A stretch of DNA of 64,000 nucleotides. It comes from Tetradesmus obliquus (lineage: Eukaryota > Chlorophyta > Chlorophyceae > Sphaeropleales > Scenedesmaceae). Both the position numbers and the translations under genes were made by a program. Below, one piece after another: positions 10,247 through 21,540 of this stretch. How positions within the stretch are numbered: the stretch's first letter is position 1; the number at the start of each line of letters is the position of its first letter. The notes beneath the pieces are model-generated. The model saw only the letters and a list, made by a program, of their open reading frames with translations. It did not search any database and was not told the DNA's origin. The stretch covers positions 5,394,501 to 5,458,500 of the forward strand of contig CP126196.1 in the NCBI GenBank assembly GCA_030272155.1. The letters run 5' to 3'.

Positions 10247-10549
10247 GTTGGCGATGTATGTCTAGGAACCAGCGGCGAGGGTGCTTGGTCAAAGTCCTGC
10301 AAAGGGAGAGCAAACACAGCAGGCCGGCAGGGTTGGCACGTGCCTGAGTGCACTCAGGCAGTGCAGGCAACATTGGAGGCATCCCTGCTAGGCAGCAGCG
10401 CTGCTTCTGCTGCTGGTGCTGCTGCTGATGCTGCCTGTGATACCTCTTCACTGAAGTGCCAGCATCATGTGCGCAGAAAAAAGCTTTCACGGCCTCAAGA
10501 AAGCGCACCCCTGGTGGTATACCACCGCAGCACTGGTGTGGTCAGGTAG

Positions 10550-12459
10550 GTAGTTGGAGTCAATGTTTGTTGAAAAACACTCAGTGACTGATCTAGGACG
10601 TCACAGCAGTACACAGCTGCCGAAAAGAGCTGCTGTTGCCTAACAGATCGTCTTTGTCGACGCACAATGCCGAGGCACGCAGCGCTTCAAAGCCTGCGAG
10701 ATGCGGTCACGTTGTGGCTGGTCATGACCACTCACCGCTGTGTCTCTAGTGGCGTGAAGGAGTACTTTTTGCTCTGTTGGAAAGTTTGCGGTGGCTCCCT
10801 GTTGCAGGCACGCAGCGAGGGGTCAGCTTGGTGCGGGTGGCAAGCACTACAGGGAGCTCGTGAACAGGACCTTCAGAACACAAGAGTGCGTCCAATGTAT
10901 GCGGATTGATTATCTGTCTCATCTGACCTGGAATCTGTCGCAGAACTGCTGCTGCTGGCTCCCTGCCTTGGAAGCCTTGCACGAGGACGAGCACCTTTGG
11001 GCGTTGTTTGCTTCAGATGCGATGGAAAGCAACCAATAAGATCTCAAGCTGGCACCACGCCAAGTTGGTTCCGTCGCTTATAACCTTTGCGTTACGGTCA
11101 CTCGAGGGTGAAAACATGACACACACGCACACAACCCACAACAATGCTCATTAATTGACGAAGCACTAGCAGGTTGTGAAACAAGGCAACCACAACACCG
11201 GTTCGGTCTTCATTCTCTGGTGAGCAATGTACCTGGCAGTACAACCAGCCGGCCAGTGACTTGCCGTGGCATGAGCTGACCTGCCGCGAAAACAACGGCA
11301 ATATGTGCAAGAGTTGACACTGTAACCTGTCCAGCCATGAGCGGACCAACAACATGAATGACTACCGTATGCAGTACAACTAGAACTTCACTGAACTGAG
11401 TTGCAACTCAATTGCCACGTCTATTGTCACGCAATTGCCACCGTAGCAAGGTGACCTTGTTGCCGCCTACCGTATGCGGTACAGCTAGAACCTTGCTACC
11501 TTAGCCAGGTGACCGTGTTGCCGCCTGACGCCAGCAGCCTCGGCTGCATCGACCTAGCTTCTGATGTCACGATATGCTTTTGGCCCCTGTCTGCACATAT
11601 GCGGTTAGCTACCGCAGTGGCTGCTCGTGGCGGACAGCAGCACCTGCCGCGCGGCAAGGCATGAGGCTGCAGCAGCTGTTGCTGCTGCTGCTTGTATTGC
11701 CAGCCTGCTGCTGCTGCAATGCTGATGGCTGTTGCCGACAGGCTGCGGCAGCCAGATGCTGCCCAGCGCTTGCCACCAGCAGCACTTGTCAGCGTGCCGC
11801 CCCGTGCTGCTGCTATCACAGCTATAATGCTGGGCATGCTTGGCGGCAGCACCTGGAGCAGCTAGTTGCCAGTCCATCCTGCATGCCGGTGCGTGCGCTG
11901 CTGCGTCAGCCGCGCTTGCGCAAGCTCCAGTGCCTTCGCTGCGAGAGTTGTAACATGGCGGCCGCCGCGTGGGTTGGTAACAACCTGCAGCAGGCACATA
12001 CACAAAGGCGGAACTTACTGGTTGACACATACACACAGAACCTGCCTACATATCGCAAAATAAAAACTCTCCCTTTACAAGCAGCGACGGCTTGTGCGAG
12101 TGATGCCAATACATGTGCTACCTGGAAGACACGCCTGGTCGTCGGACCGCATGCAGCTGTTGCGCTGACGGTCAACGCAACACAGGCACGCATGTGCTGC
12201 CTCCGGAGGCACCGTGCGGCAACAGGAGGCTCAGCACAGATGTGATGGCCTTAGCTGCAGTTGGATTGTGGTGCCACATAACTGGTGACTGGCCAGCTGC
12301 AGCTGTCGCTGTTGTACATCTGTCTCTGCCAGCAGATGTGTCGGCTGCCTTTGCAAACATCGTGCTGCGTGCTGTGGCGCCACAGCCGGCTGTTGACTCT
12401 GCTCATGTGCCGAGCTCTTTCTGCTGTGATCAGTTGGCAACCGTCAGCCAATCCAGTCA
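10550..12459. other. Unassigned interval
   Basis: No convincing exons or motifs. CTG-rich runs near 11670-11720 generate Leu/Cys-rich frames on the plus strand and Ala/Gln-rich frames on the other, which I regard as composition artefacts. An open frame running into the CAT tract at 12460 (ALAAVGLWCHITGDW region, 12240-12450) shows nothing recognisable. Confidence 0.4.
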
Positions 12460-12726
<267 letters not shown>

Positions 12727-14634
12727 GGCTGCAGCCAACCCAGTCAGGTGTTAGCAATCAAGTATAATCAGGTGGCTGAGACAGCCACCCATGCACCCCA
12801 GCAGAGCCTCCATATACTGCCCGAGGAAGCTTAAGCAACAGATGCCGCCTCCGCGGTGGCGGCCGCGCTTTCCGTCGGTGCGCATCACGGCGTACCACAT
12901 TTTGGAAGTTGCAAGAGTAACCTCGCCCTTTGGGGAGCCAATGACAGCAGTACCTATTTTACTTGATCAAGATCATGATGCACTTGTGGCAGCGCCCGGG
13001 CATCTGGGCAGCCAGCACCACCCATCACATTGAAAAGGGTGAGCAACAACAGCAGCGGCAGCAGCCGCAACCGCAGCGGCAGCAGTAACAACTGAGACTG
13101 GCTGAGCAGTGGCATGGCTTGTGTGTTTGAAGGTGACATGAGAGCAACTTCTGCCTCACTGGACCCTACAGGGATGAGACACGGAACACAGCACAACCGT
13201 TGCGGTGACCATGGCTTGAGTCATGTCATAGTGCTACGCGCAATGTTTGCCAGTGTACAAGAAACAAGCATGCCCAAGCTGCTGTGCGGCTGGCAGTGGC
13301 GTGCTCAGCCACGCCCGTTCCCGGAATGGCATTGACGTTGTGTTGCCAGCTATAATTCTCCACTGTTTCCTCCACCTCTGTTGAGGCTGTTGGGTTTTTT
13401 GGAAGTTGGTTCATACACAATCTTCTGAGCTCAGAGGGTCTCGAGACCCTTTGCAACATTTCTGCCGCTGTACATTTGCTGACTTCCATTATCTACCCCT
13501 CTGCTACGGTGGGTTTGCTAGGAAATCAAGTGAGTCAACAGCCCGATGGGCCGGCCCATGCGGCATGGCCCATTCACTATGCTGCTTTGGCCCATTCCGT
13601 ACAGGTACAATCACAGCTGTGCTACCAGATTAATCAACTTCCTTCGATCTCCCCTCCGGTACATGGGACGTGACAGGGAACTAGGTGAGTCAACACCCCT
13701 TAGACTACTTTTCAGATGATGGCATCGTGCGTGACCGTCACGCGGCGGGCCCCTAATGATCAGCTGATCACTGCAGTGCGCAATCTCTGGCCAGCAAGAC
13801 CAGGTGGCAGTGGTTCGTGCGCTGCTGAAACAAAACTGCACGTTAGTTTGAAGGAAACAGGTCTGCAACATTGCCATGGCATCTCAGCTCCTACATTCCT
13901 AATACCGCATTCCGTGAGAGCCGCTCTCACTGAGATCTCAGTGCTCTAGAGCATGGCATGGCTTAGGTTTCTTTTGAAAATGTGCATGTGCCCGACACAA
14001 GCAGGCTACCAGCCAACAGAAATAAATGCAAACACGTATGCTGCAAACACGTGGTTGCGCACAAAGCCCGTTCCACGCTGCCTGCATCCACATCAATATC
14101 TGTCGTCACCAATATCAGCAAACTTTCTGGCTTTGGCGACTACCACAAGAACCAATATTACTTAATTTTAAATTTGAGAGCATGGCAGCACCTTTTGTTG
14201 AGCAACTCATCACCTGTGGTGCTGAGCACGGCAAGGTAATCAGACCCACGATGGGTGACTCCCCAAAAATCAGCATTTGAAGTTCTTAAAAAGAATAGAC
14301 TAACCAAAACATAGTACTTTGGACCCTGTAAATTCCGAATCGCGTAGCGGTGGCTCTGGTTGAGGTGGACCTTCAAAATTATGGTTACCCCATCACAACA
14401 GAACTGGGGTGTGCATACCAAGCGCGTCATAGCTCTATGTCTCAAGAAGCGATCCAAACAACGTAAATAACGCGCCATTATCTGTGTGTTTCAACACATT
14501 GCACCGTGTATTGGTCACACGCATCGCAACGCAACCCGATCGCACTTCGCGGCATTACACTTTGTAGCTCAGTATCAGAGTTATCTGCTGTCACCTCTTC
14601 CGTAGATCCCAGGGCGACCTTGGGAAGCAGCACA
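12727..14634. other. Unassigned interval upstream of the RRM gene
   Basis: Contains the palindrome tgatcagctgatca near 13758 and two copies of gtgagtcaaca (near 13528 and 13685). No gene was recognised. The last few hundred bases should contain the promoter and 5' UTR of the RRM gene; no clear TATA box was picked out. Confidence 0.4.
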
Positions 14635-16578
14635 ATGCCCAGCAGAGTTTGCAGGTTGCGGGGGCTCCCGTTCTCCGTTACGAAAGAAGACATCTGCAAG
14701 TTCTTTAGCAGCTACACCACCGACGATGTCTTCATATGTAGAAGAGACGGTGAGGCTACCCGCAGAGCTGTCAAACAGTGCTCGCTGGCGTTCTCCTCGC
14801 AAGTGCAGCGGGCTTTGCATTTCGAAACAAGGTTGCAATCGGTTCGCAAACATTTGGCTGGGATGCGCTACTCATGTTCGCAGGGCGGGCTACTGGTGAG
14901 GCGTACGTGGTCTTCTGTGATGCCACTCAGGCCAGCAGCGCAAAGGACGCGCGCAACAAGGATTGCATTGGATCCAGATACATAGAGTAAGTGATAGGCC
15001 CCTCGGCGATCTGCAACAGACATGGGCAGCTGAGCTGCACTGCGAAGTTGAAGCTTCAGCAGCAGCTTGACCTGCTTGCTAAGCCCAGTTAGAAGCAAGC
15101 ACTGCAGCCGTCTTTCGGAGCACACTCAGTTGCCTGGACGTCAGTTCTAGCTCTTCGATCAGCTGCAATCATTGCATTTATTGAGTGAATGGTTGTTGCG
15201 CATCCTAACCGCCAGCCTGCTCTGGCCCTGGTGCTTCTGTCCTGCAGGATATTTAAAGCAACAGAGGATGACCTGGCTGCAGTGAAGAGGGTACTGGAGG
15301 ACCCACTGATGCAGGGCTTCGTGGTGCGGCTGCAGGGCTGGGCTACACAGCAACAGTAAAAGATGTGGTGCAGTTCTTGGAGGTGTGTACAGTTCCACAG
15401 CAGCGTACAGCTGGCAGCAGCAGCAGCAACGGGCGTCGAGGCTTCCGACTTTGCTCATAGCCTTACAGTGGCAGTTGCGGTAAATGGTCAGCCAGCGCAA
15501 CCCTTGAAAGGTGCTGCACGCAACGTCAGACAGCAGCTGCTTGATGAGCTGAAACTGACGTCCAGGCTACTGGCCTGCAGGCGCTTGCGGCACCTCGCAA
15601 CGGCTGACCTGCTGTGCAGCATACGCAAGCAGTGGCATAGCCAGCAGCTGCAGCGCTTCCGACAGCACTGCTTGTACAGCGCTTCAGCAAAGCCTGGCAT
15701 GTACATTGAGTGTGTGCTGACGATTTGCACACCCATGGTGCTGTCATGGCATTCCCATTGCATTGATTATCAACCTAAACAAGTGTATCAATACATATGT
15801 GTACATAGCTGTACAATAACAGGTGTGCCTGTTCTAAAGGGAGTTTTTTTGTTCTGTTCAGACAAACAGACGGACTTCGGTTGTGGCAAGGCACCTTTCT
15901 GATGGCGCTGCTGACCACTGCATGCGTAGCTGAAGGCACAATGCAGTTGCGATCAGAGCTGCAATTCCAGGAAAGTCCTTAGGTTCAGGTGTAAGACTTT
16001 GGCGCAAGCGAAGTCCCATGTGCTAAACTGGCTGTGTCTTTGTGCCCACCTTGCAGGGAGTGCAGCTGGCGCCGGCTGCTGACGCAATCGTGCTTACCAC
16101 GACAGCAGATGGCCGAGCAGCAGGTGCGCTCAGCAGCACGTGGCCTGGTCACACACAGGTTGCGTGGGCTGTGCCAGTGACCATGAGTTTGTTGGCGCAC
16201 TGGCATGCTGCGTCTGGCAGGACTGTCATTGTAGGATAACGGTCATCAGCTGTAGCAGCGCGGTTATGTAGGGTGCACCAGCGTATGGCGGTGGTTGTGC
16301 CATGCCTGCTGCACCAGTCACCCGCACATGCCAATTTCGTTTGCTGGCTAGCAGGTTGGGTTGCCACGCTGGCAACCTGTGCTTGCTGTCGGGCTTGTGC
16401 GTGATCGCTTTCCGCGTGCAGCTCACACCAACATGCTGCTGCACCTTCTCTGCTGCTGTGGCTGCTGCTGTGGCTGCTGCTGCAGCAGCAGCACCTTGCA
16501 GGCGAGGGCTGCGTGAAGCTGGCAGACAGGGCAGCCCTGGAAGCTGCGCTGACGCTTTGTGCTGCTGCTGTGTTGTTG

Positions 16579-16611
<33 letters not shown>

Positions 16612-19452
16612 GCAGGCCAGTGCTACGTTGAGCTCGCCGACGCGGCCGCACAGAGCCTCGCTATGGCGCGGGACAGGGAGCTGATGGGCAGCCGCTACAT
16701 CGAGGTGCTGCACAGCACCAGGGTGGAGAAGCTGCAGGCACAGCAGGCGGAGCTGGACAGGTGCGGGGCGTGGCTGGTGATGCACCACCGCTGCACTGCG
16801 TGTGGTGCGGTTGGGGGTAGCCTGGGCCTAGGCGGTGGTGGTGGGGCGAGTTTGTCGTCAGCCGGACAGCGATACATGCGAGCCGGACAGGCCGGAACAT
16901 CATTTGCAAGTCGGGTCGGCAACTGCTTGAGCACATCAGACTGCAGGCAGATTTCAGCATGATGTGTATGTTGCTGTTGCTGCAGGTGGGGGGTGCTGGC
17001 CCTGCACCCAGGCCTAGCCATGCCCCGCGACATGCAGCTCGGCATGCAGCACAGCATGCAGCACAGCATGCAGCACAGCATGCAGCACGGCACGCAGCAC
17101 GGCATGCAGCACGGCATGCAGCACGGCACGCAGCACGGCATGCAGCACGGCATGCATGCAGCCGGTCAGGCCCCGTGACATCCAGCCGGCCATGCCCCCT
17201 GAGACGCAGCTGGCTGTGGCGGCAGCGGCAGTTGCAGCAGGCAGCAGGGTCACCTGCGAGGTGGGCCAGCTGGCCTCGACGCTGCAAGGCGAGCACTGGC
17301 TGCAAGAGATAGTTACATGTGGGTCCTGGCGCCACCTAAGACGGTACGAGCCACAACAGGGTGCAATGCTGGGGTGCTGCTGGCTTATGTAGGATGTCTC
17401 ACCTGCACCGTGTTTGTTACTGATGTTGAGTCGCCTGTGGTAAGGTTGCCGCAAAACTGCACAGTGTGCAGGTGCTTGCTGTGTACACAGCACTCCACCG
17501 CCAGCTATGGCAGCCCATGCACTGTGTGGCTTGCGCTGTGCCACCGCCTTCAAGCAAGCTGCCAGCTTGTTAGGCACTTCTCGTCGGCAAGCCTTTGAGA
17601 GCAAGCGTGCTGCCTGCTGCCATGTTACCCACTAGTTCATCTGCTGCATCTGCGTTTGCTGCTGCCCGCAATGTATGCTGTTGAGCTGTGCCTAACGTTG
17701 CTGCACAGCATTTACGTGCATTTGGTGCCCCTATGGTGCCTCGCGCAGGCACACACTTGAATGGCAGCGTGGACAGCAGCGACATGTCGCCCATGCAGCA
17801 GCAGCAGCAGCAGCAGCTGTACCCGCCGGCCTACCCGCACAGCCAGATGCTGGCTCCCATGCAGACGGTCAGCATGCCCCTCACTACACGCGGGTCGCTG
17901 CTGGACAGCAGCAGTGGCAGCAGCAACAACAGCAGCAGCAACAGTGTCAGCGACAGCAGCAGTGTCCCATCCATGGGCAGTAGCACACTGTCAGTGCCGT
18001 CGGTGACAGCAGCACATGCGCCGGCCGCTGACGTGCTGTACTACCAGGCCTCCACTGCTGCTGCTGCTGCGACGCTGACTCAGCCAGGAGTGGCCGTGAT
18101 GAGCCCTGCTGCTGCCTGCGGCAACATGATGCTGTATGCTCCTGCTCCTGGGCCTGTTCAAGTGACAATGCAGCAGCAGCAGCAGCTGCCAGCACAAGTA
18201 CACTACGAGCCTGTGCAGCAGGTGAATGCGTGGAAGGGCATGTGTTGGTTTAGCATCCAGAAATGCACAATGCATGATGCACTGTGTTGTGATGAGGGGT
18301 GCTCCTTCTCTGTCGACCTGTGCAATGCATGCATCCACATCCGCATGCATGTGAGACACTGGAGCCTGTGTCACTGCATGCGCTGCTTGACTGATCTCAA
18401 TTACATGAGACGTTAGCAGGCTTTAGGCAACAACTGTTGCTGTTCTGCTCGCTGCTGCTGCCGCTGCTGCTGCTGCTGCTTCACCACCTCACATCCGGGT
18501 CGCGCTGTTTTGTTTGCTGTCTTATTTCGAAGGCGTCATGCCAGGCCCCGCTTCTGCTCGCTGCTGCCGCTTCAATTCCCAACACCTGGGTTGCGCTGGT
18601 CTGTTCACTTTTTGTATTCTGCAGGGCGCCCCGCTGGGCGCTTACGCCATGCCCACGCCGGTTTACTCCATGCTGCCGAGCTACGCGCCAGCAGCAGCTG
18701 CACAGGCACCTGCGCCGGTGTACTCCACGCCTGCGAGCTACCCAGCAGCAGCTGCTGCTGCAGAGACACCTGCGCTGGTCTACTCCGTGCCGCCGAGCTA
18801 CACGGCAGCAACAGCTGCAGAGGCACCTGCGCCGGTGTACTCCACAGCTGCTGGCTACCCATCAGCAGCTGCTGCTGCAGAGGCACCTGCGCCGGTCTAC
18901 TCCGTGCTAGTGAGCTACCCAGCAGCAGCTGCTGCTGCAGAGGCGCCAATCATGGTGCATACAAGTGAGCAAAGCTTGATGCTTTTAAAAAGACGGGTAG
19001 CATTGTGATGCATGCAAGCAGGCTATCAATAAGAGCCACGGATGTTGGGGATAATAGGGTGGTACATTTTAGCAAAGCAATGGCAAACCTTTATGTACTT
19101 CTGTGCTTAGCTGCAAATCAACTGTCTGTTGCATAGTGTTGCCGCGAGGCCACACATCCGGCGTTACAGCTGCAGCTGCGCTGCCCGCAACCCTCCGCGT
19201 GAAATACAGCAGAAGTCGATTAGCTAAACGCATTGCAAGGATAATTTGTCGCGCTGACACCAGTTGCTGCTGCTGCTGCTGCTGCTGCTGCTTGCTGCAC
19301 ATGCATGCCACCCAGGGCCCATGCTGGTTGGTGGCGGGCAGTGGACGCCCGCGCCTGCCCACTGCCCCGCTCCCAGCTGGCCGGCACCTGTTGCTGCTGC
19401 TGCTGGCTACGCCCCGCTGGCAGTGCCGGCCTGCGGCATGGGGGCTATGTGA
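14635..19452 (+). CDS. RNA-binding protein with two hnRNP F/H-type RRMs and a low-complexity tail (9 exons, 2 apparent frameshifts)
   Basis: Exons: 14635-14749, 14884-14986, 15248-15382, 16057-16123, 16616-16760, 16986-17318, 17749-18221, 18625-18964, 19316-19452. RRM1: MPSRVCRLRGLPFSVTKEDI (RNP2) and GRATGEAYVVF (RNP1), then GSRYIE. RRM2: VVRLQG...GYTATVKDVVQFLE, then GRAAGQCYVEL and MGSRYIEVL. The LRGLP and GSRYIE signatures are those of quasi-RRMs of hnRNP F/H, GRSF1 and ESRP, which bind G-rich RNA in splicing control. The tail has GMQH repeats, poly-Gln, Ser-rich parts and five PAPVYS repeats. The reading frame needs one extra base near 15339 and loss of a duplicated catg at 17151-17158. 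With those two changes all intron phases agree, giving about 614 residues. The exon 6 donor (17318) is chosen by phase. TGTAA lies at 19777-19781. Confidence 0.8.
17040..17158 (+). repeat. Coding 12/15-bp repeat (GMQH/SMQH) ending in a catg duplication
   Basis: Units of the type cagcacggcatg and cagcacagcatg give a His/Met/Gln-rich stretch inside exon 6 of the RRM gene. At its 3' end catgcatg replaces catg, shifting the frame. Without this 4-bp step the next residues read PVRPRDIQPAMPPETQLAV. Confidence 0.85.
18643..18955 (+). repeat. Coding tandem repeat, five units of about 20 residues (PAPVYS...SYPAAAAAAE)
   Basis: Exon 8 of the RRM gene consists of five about 60-bp units: PTPVYSMLPSYAPAAAAQA, PAPVYSTPASYPAAAAAAE, PALVYSVPPSYTAATAAE, PAPVYSTAAGYPSAAAAAE and PAPVYSVLVSYPAAAAAAE. 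The last exon continues the theme with PAPVAAAAGYAPLAV. Tyr/Pro/Ala repeats of this kind resemble low-complexity tails of RNP-granule proteins; that role is inference. Confidence 0.9.
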
Positions 19453-21509
19453 TGGATTGAAACACAGCTGTTGCTGCCTGAAATGCTGGCACACCGGGGC
19501 CTGCAGCCAAGGGTGGAGCTGGTTGCTGCAGCAGTTGTGCCTGCTGGCAGCTGCAGGTTGATGTCAAGGGCTGATGTGCTGGTGTGCTGGTGTGCGGCCT
19601 ACTGCTAGGCCGTGTGACATCGAGTGCTGCTGGACAGGCAGTACCACTGAGACAACGACGATGCTGCATTAAGTATATCAAGATGTTCAAAGGTGCTGGC
19701 AGCTGGCACCTCGCCGTGCCGCAACACGGAAGGAGCTGCCTGGCCTGGTGGCATGCTCTGGTGTGCTGAGTCCTATTGTAAGTACGGTGCACATGCAGCG
19801 TTGCTGACTGGCAGTATGCCAGCTGGCAATGCGTCATCACAGAACATGAGCAAAGCCGTGGCCCGCTGAGCTGATGATTCATAGCATATGCACGATATAC
19901 ACACGGTCACGTGCTGCTGCTGCTGCGTATCCTCACATATACACGGCCCGCTGAGCCTGAGGCAGTTTTCAGTCCTGAGGTGTATTGTACTGTATTGTAT
20001 CAGATGCTCACTGGCCTGCTGTGGTGTCAGCCTGTTATTGTGTGTGGCTGCGCCTTCAAAGCGTACCGCTGGGTGAGCTGCTGACCGACAACAGCAGCGC
20101 TTGTGTCACTACTCAGAGCGGTGTAGGGTTCACCGTAGGGTTCACGGCTTGCCGTTTCATGGGTGTAGGGTTGACTGTAGGGTTCATGGTTCACTACTCT
20201 GTGGGATAGAGGGTTGACTACTCCGTGGGTGTTGGGTTTGCTGACCTGAAAGATGGTCCGCATGAAGCTATTGAGTTTGGCCTTACCGCCTTCTTGGGGC
20301 CTCGGGGATTGGGGATTACGTCCGCGATCATGACATGTGTTTGTGGAGATGGTGATGAGACCACATTGCTGTTGTGTGGCCGGTGCTGTGATTGGTGTTT
20401 TAATTGGAGGCCGGGAGAGGCGGTCAAGCAGCAGCAGCACATCATGTCATGCTTGTGTCGGTGCCGCTCCTTGATCGAATGCTGCATCGCCCTTGACAGA
20501 TTTGCTGCCGCTGCTGGTGCCGCTGCTGGTGCTGCATGTACGCACACGTGGATGTGGTTTGGGCAATGTGCTGTGCATGACTCTGCTGCCATTGTGAACC
20601 GGCGGCGTGCACGCCCAGTCTGGGATTGTTTTCTGTGTCCCGTGGGCGAGCTACTGTTTGCATTTGTTGGGTGTGGCTCAGTGTGTTGGTTTGTTATGTC
20701 GTAGGTAGGGGCAGTTGGCATCTTCGCTGATGAATAGCAGCACTGCTGGGGCCGCTTTTGGCTTGGCAGCTGCAGATACTCAAGTGGAATGTTGAAACAT
20801 CATTGGCATGCGGTGTGTGTCTTATCGTGTGGGCTTTCTGACCCTTGTGCACCTGCATATGGCATGCATCAAAGATGAGGCATGTTACTAATGCTGCCGT
20901 GGGGCTGCCATCTGTCATAGTGACAGCGCCCAGCAGCTACTCAGCACAGCAGCAGTGCGCGGCACAGACCAAAGCCACACGCAGAACACGCGCGGCCTTC
21001 CTGCGCATGCAACAGGGGCATGTGGGCAGGCCTGTGACTCAGCCGTGCAGGGAAGCGCTGCTGCAGCTAGCTGTGGTGTGCTGCAGATGATGGCTTCAGC
21101 CGTTGCGGTGTGATGAGCTGGCCTGGGTGGTTGAGCCAGCTGGTCTGCAGCGGGATTGACGTGCATGCATCGATGTGGTGGTGAACTGTGGGGTAGGGGT
21201 ACGCCTCGGTGGTACGGTGTCTGTCTGCGCATGCTACAACATGTGGTTGCGGGCAATACAACACAGGTCGGTCATAGAGGTGTGTTGGTATGTAGTTCAA
21301 GGGAGGTGGTAGGGTGGTTAGCAGTGGGCTGAAACTAGCATGGCGTTTGGATGCTGTGTTGATCATGTTTGTGCTCACGCGCTGTGTGTGAGCTGTGTAT
21401 GGGGCACTTGGGGGATGCGGCATGGGACTTGGCCTGAACAGGCCCGGATAGCAGATGGGGGTGGTTTAGGGGTGCAGGAGTTCAACCTTATCCTGTGGGG
21501 ATGGCCCTG

Positions 21510-21540
<31 letters not shown>

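Noticed and set aside
12848-12866. ccgcggtggcggccgc, identical to part of a common cloning-vector polylinker
   Set aside because: Only 16 bases match and the flanks differ from vector sequence, so contamination is not supported.
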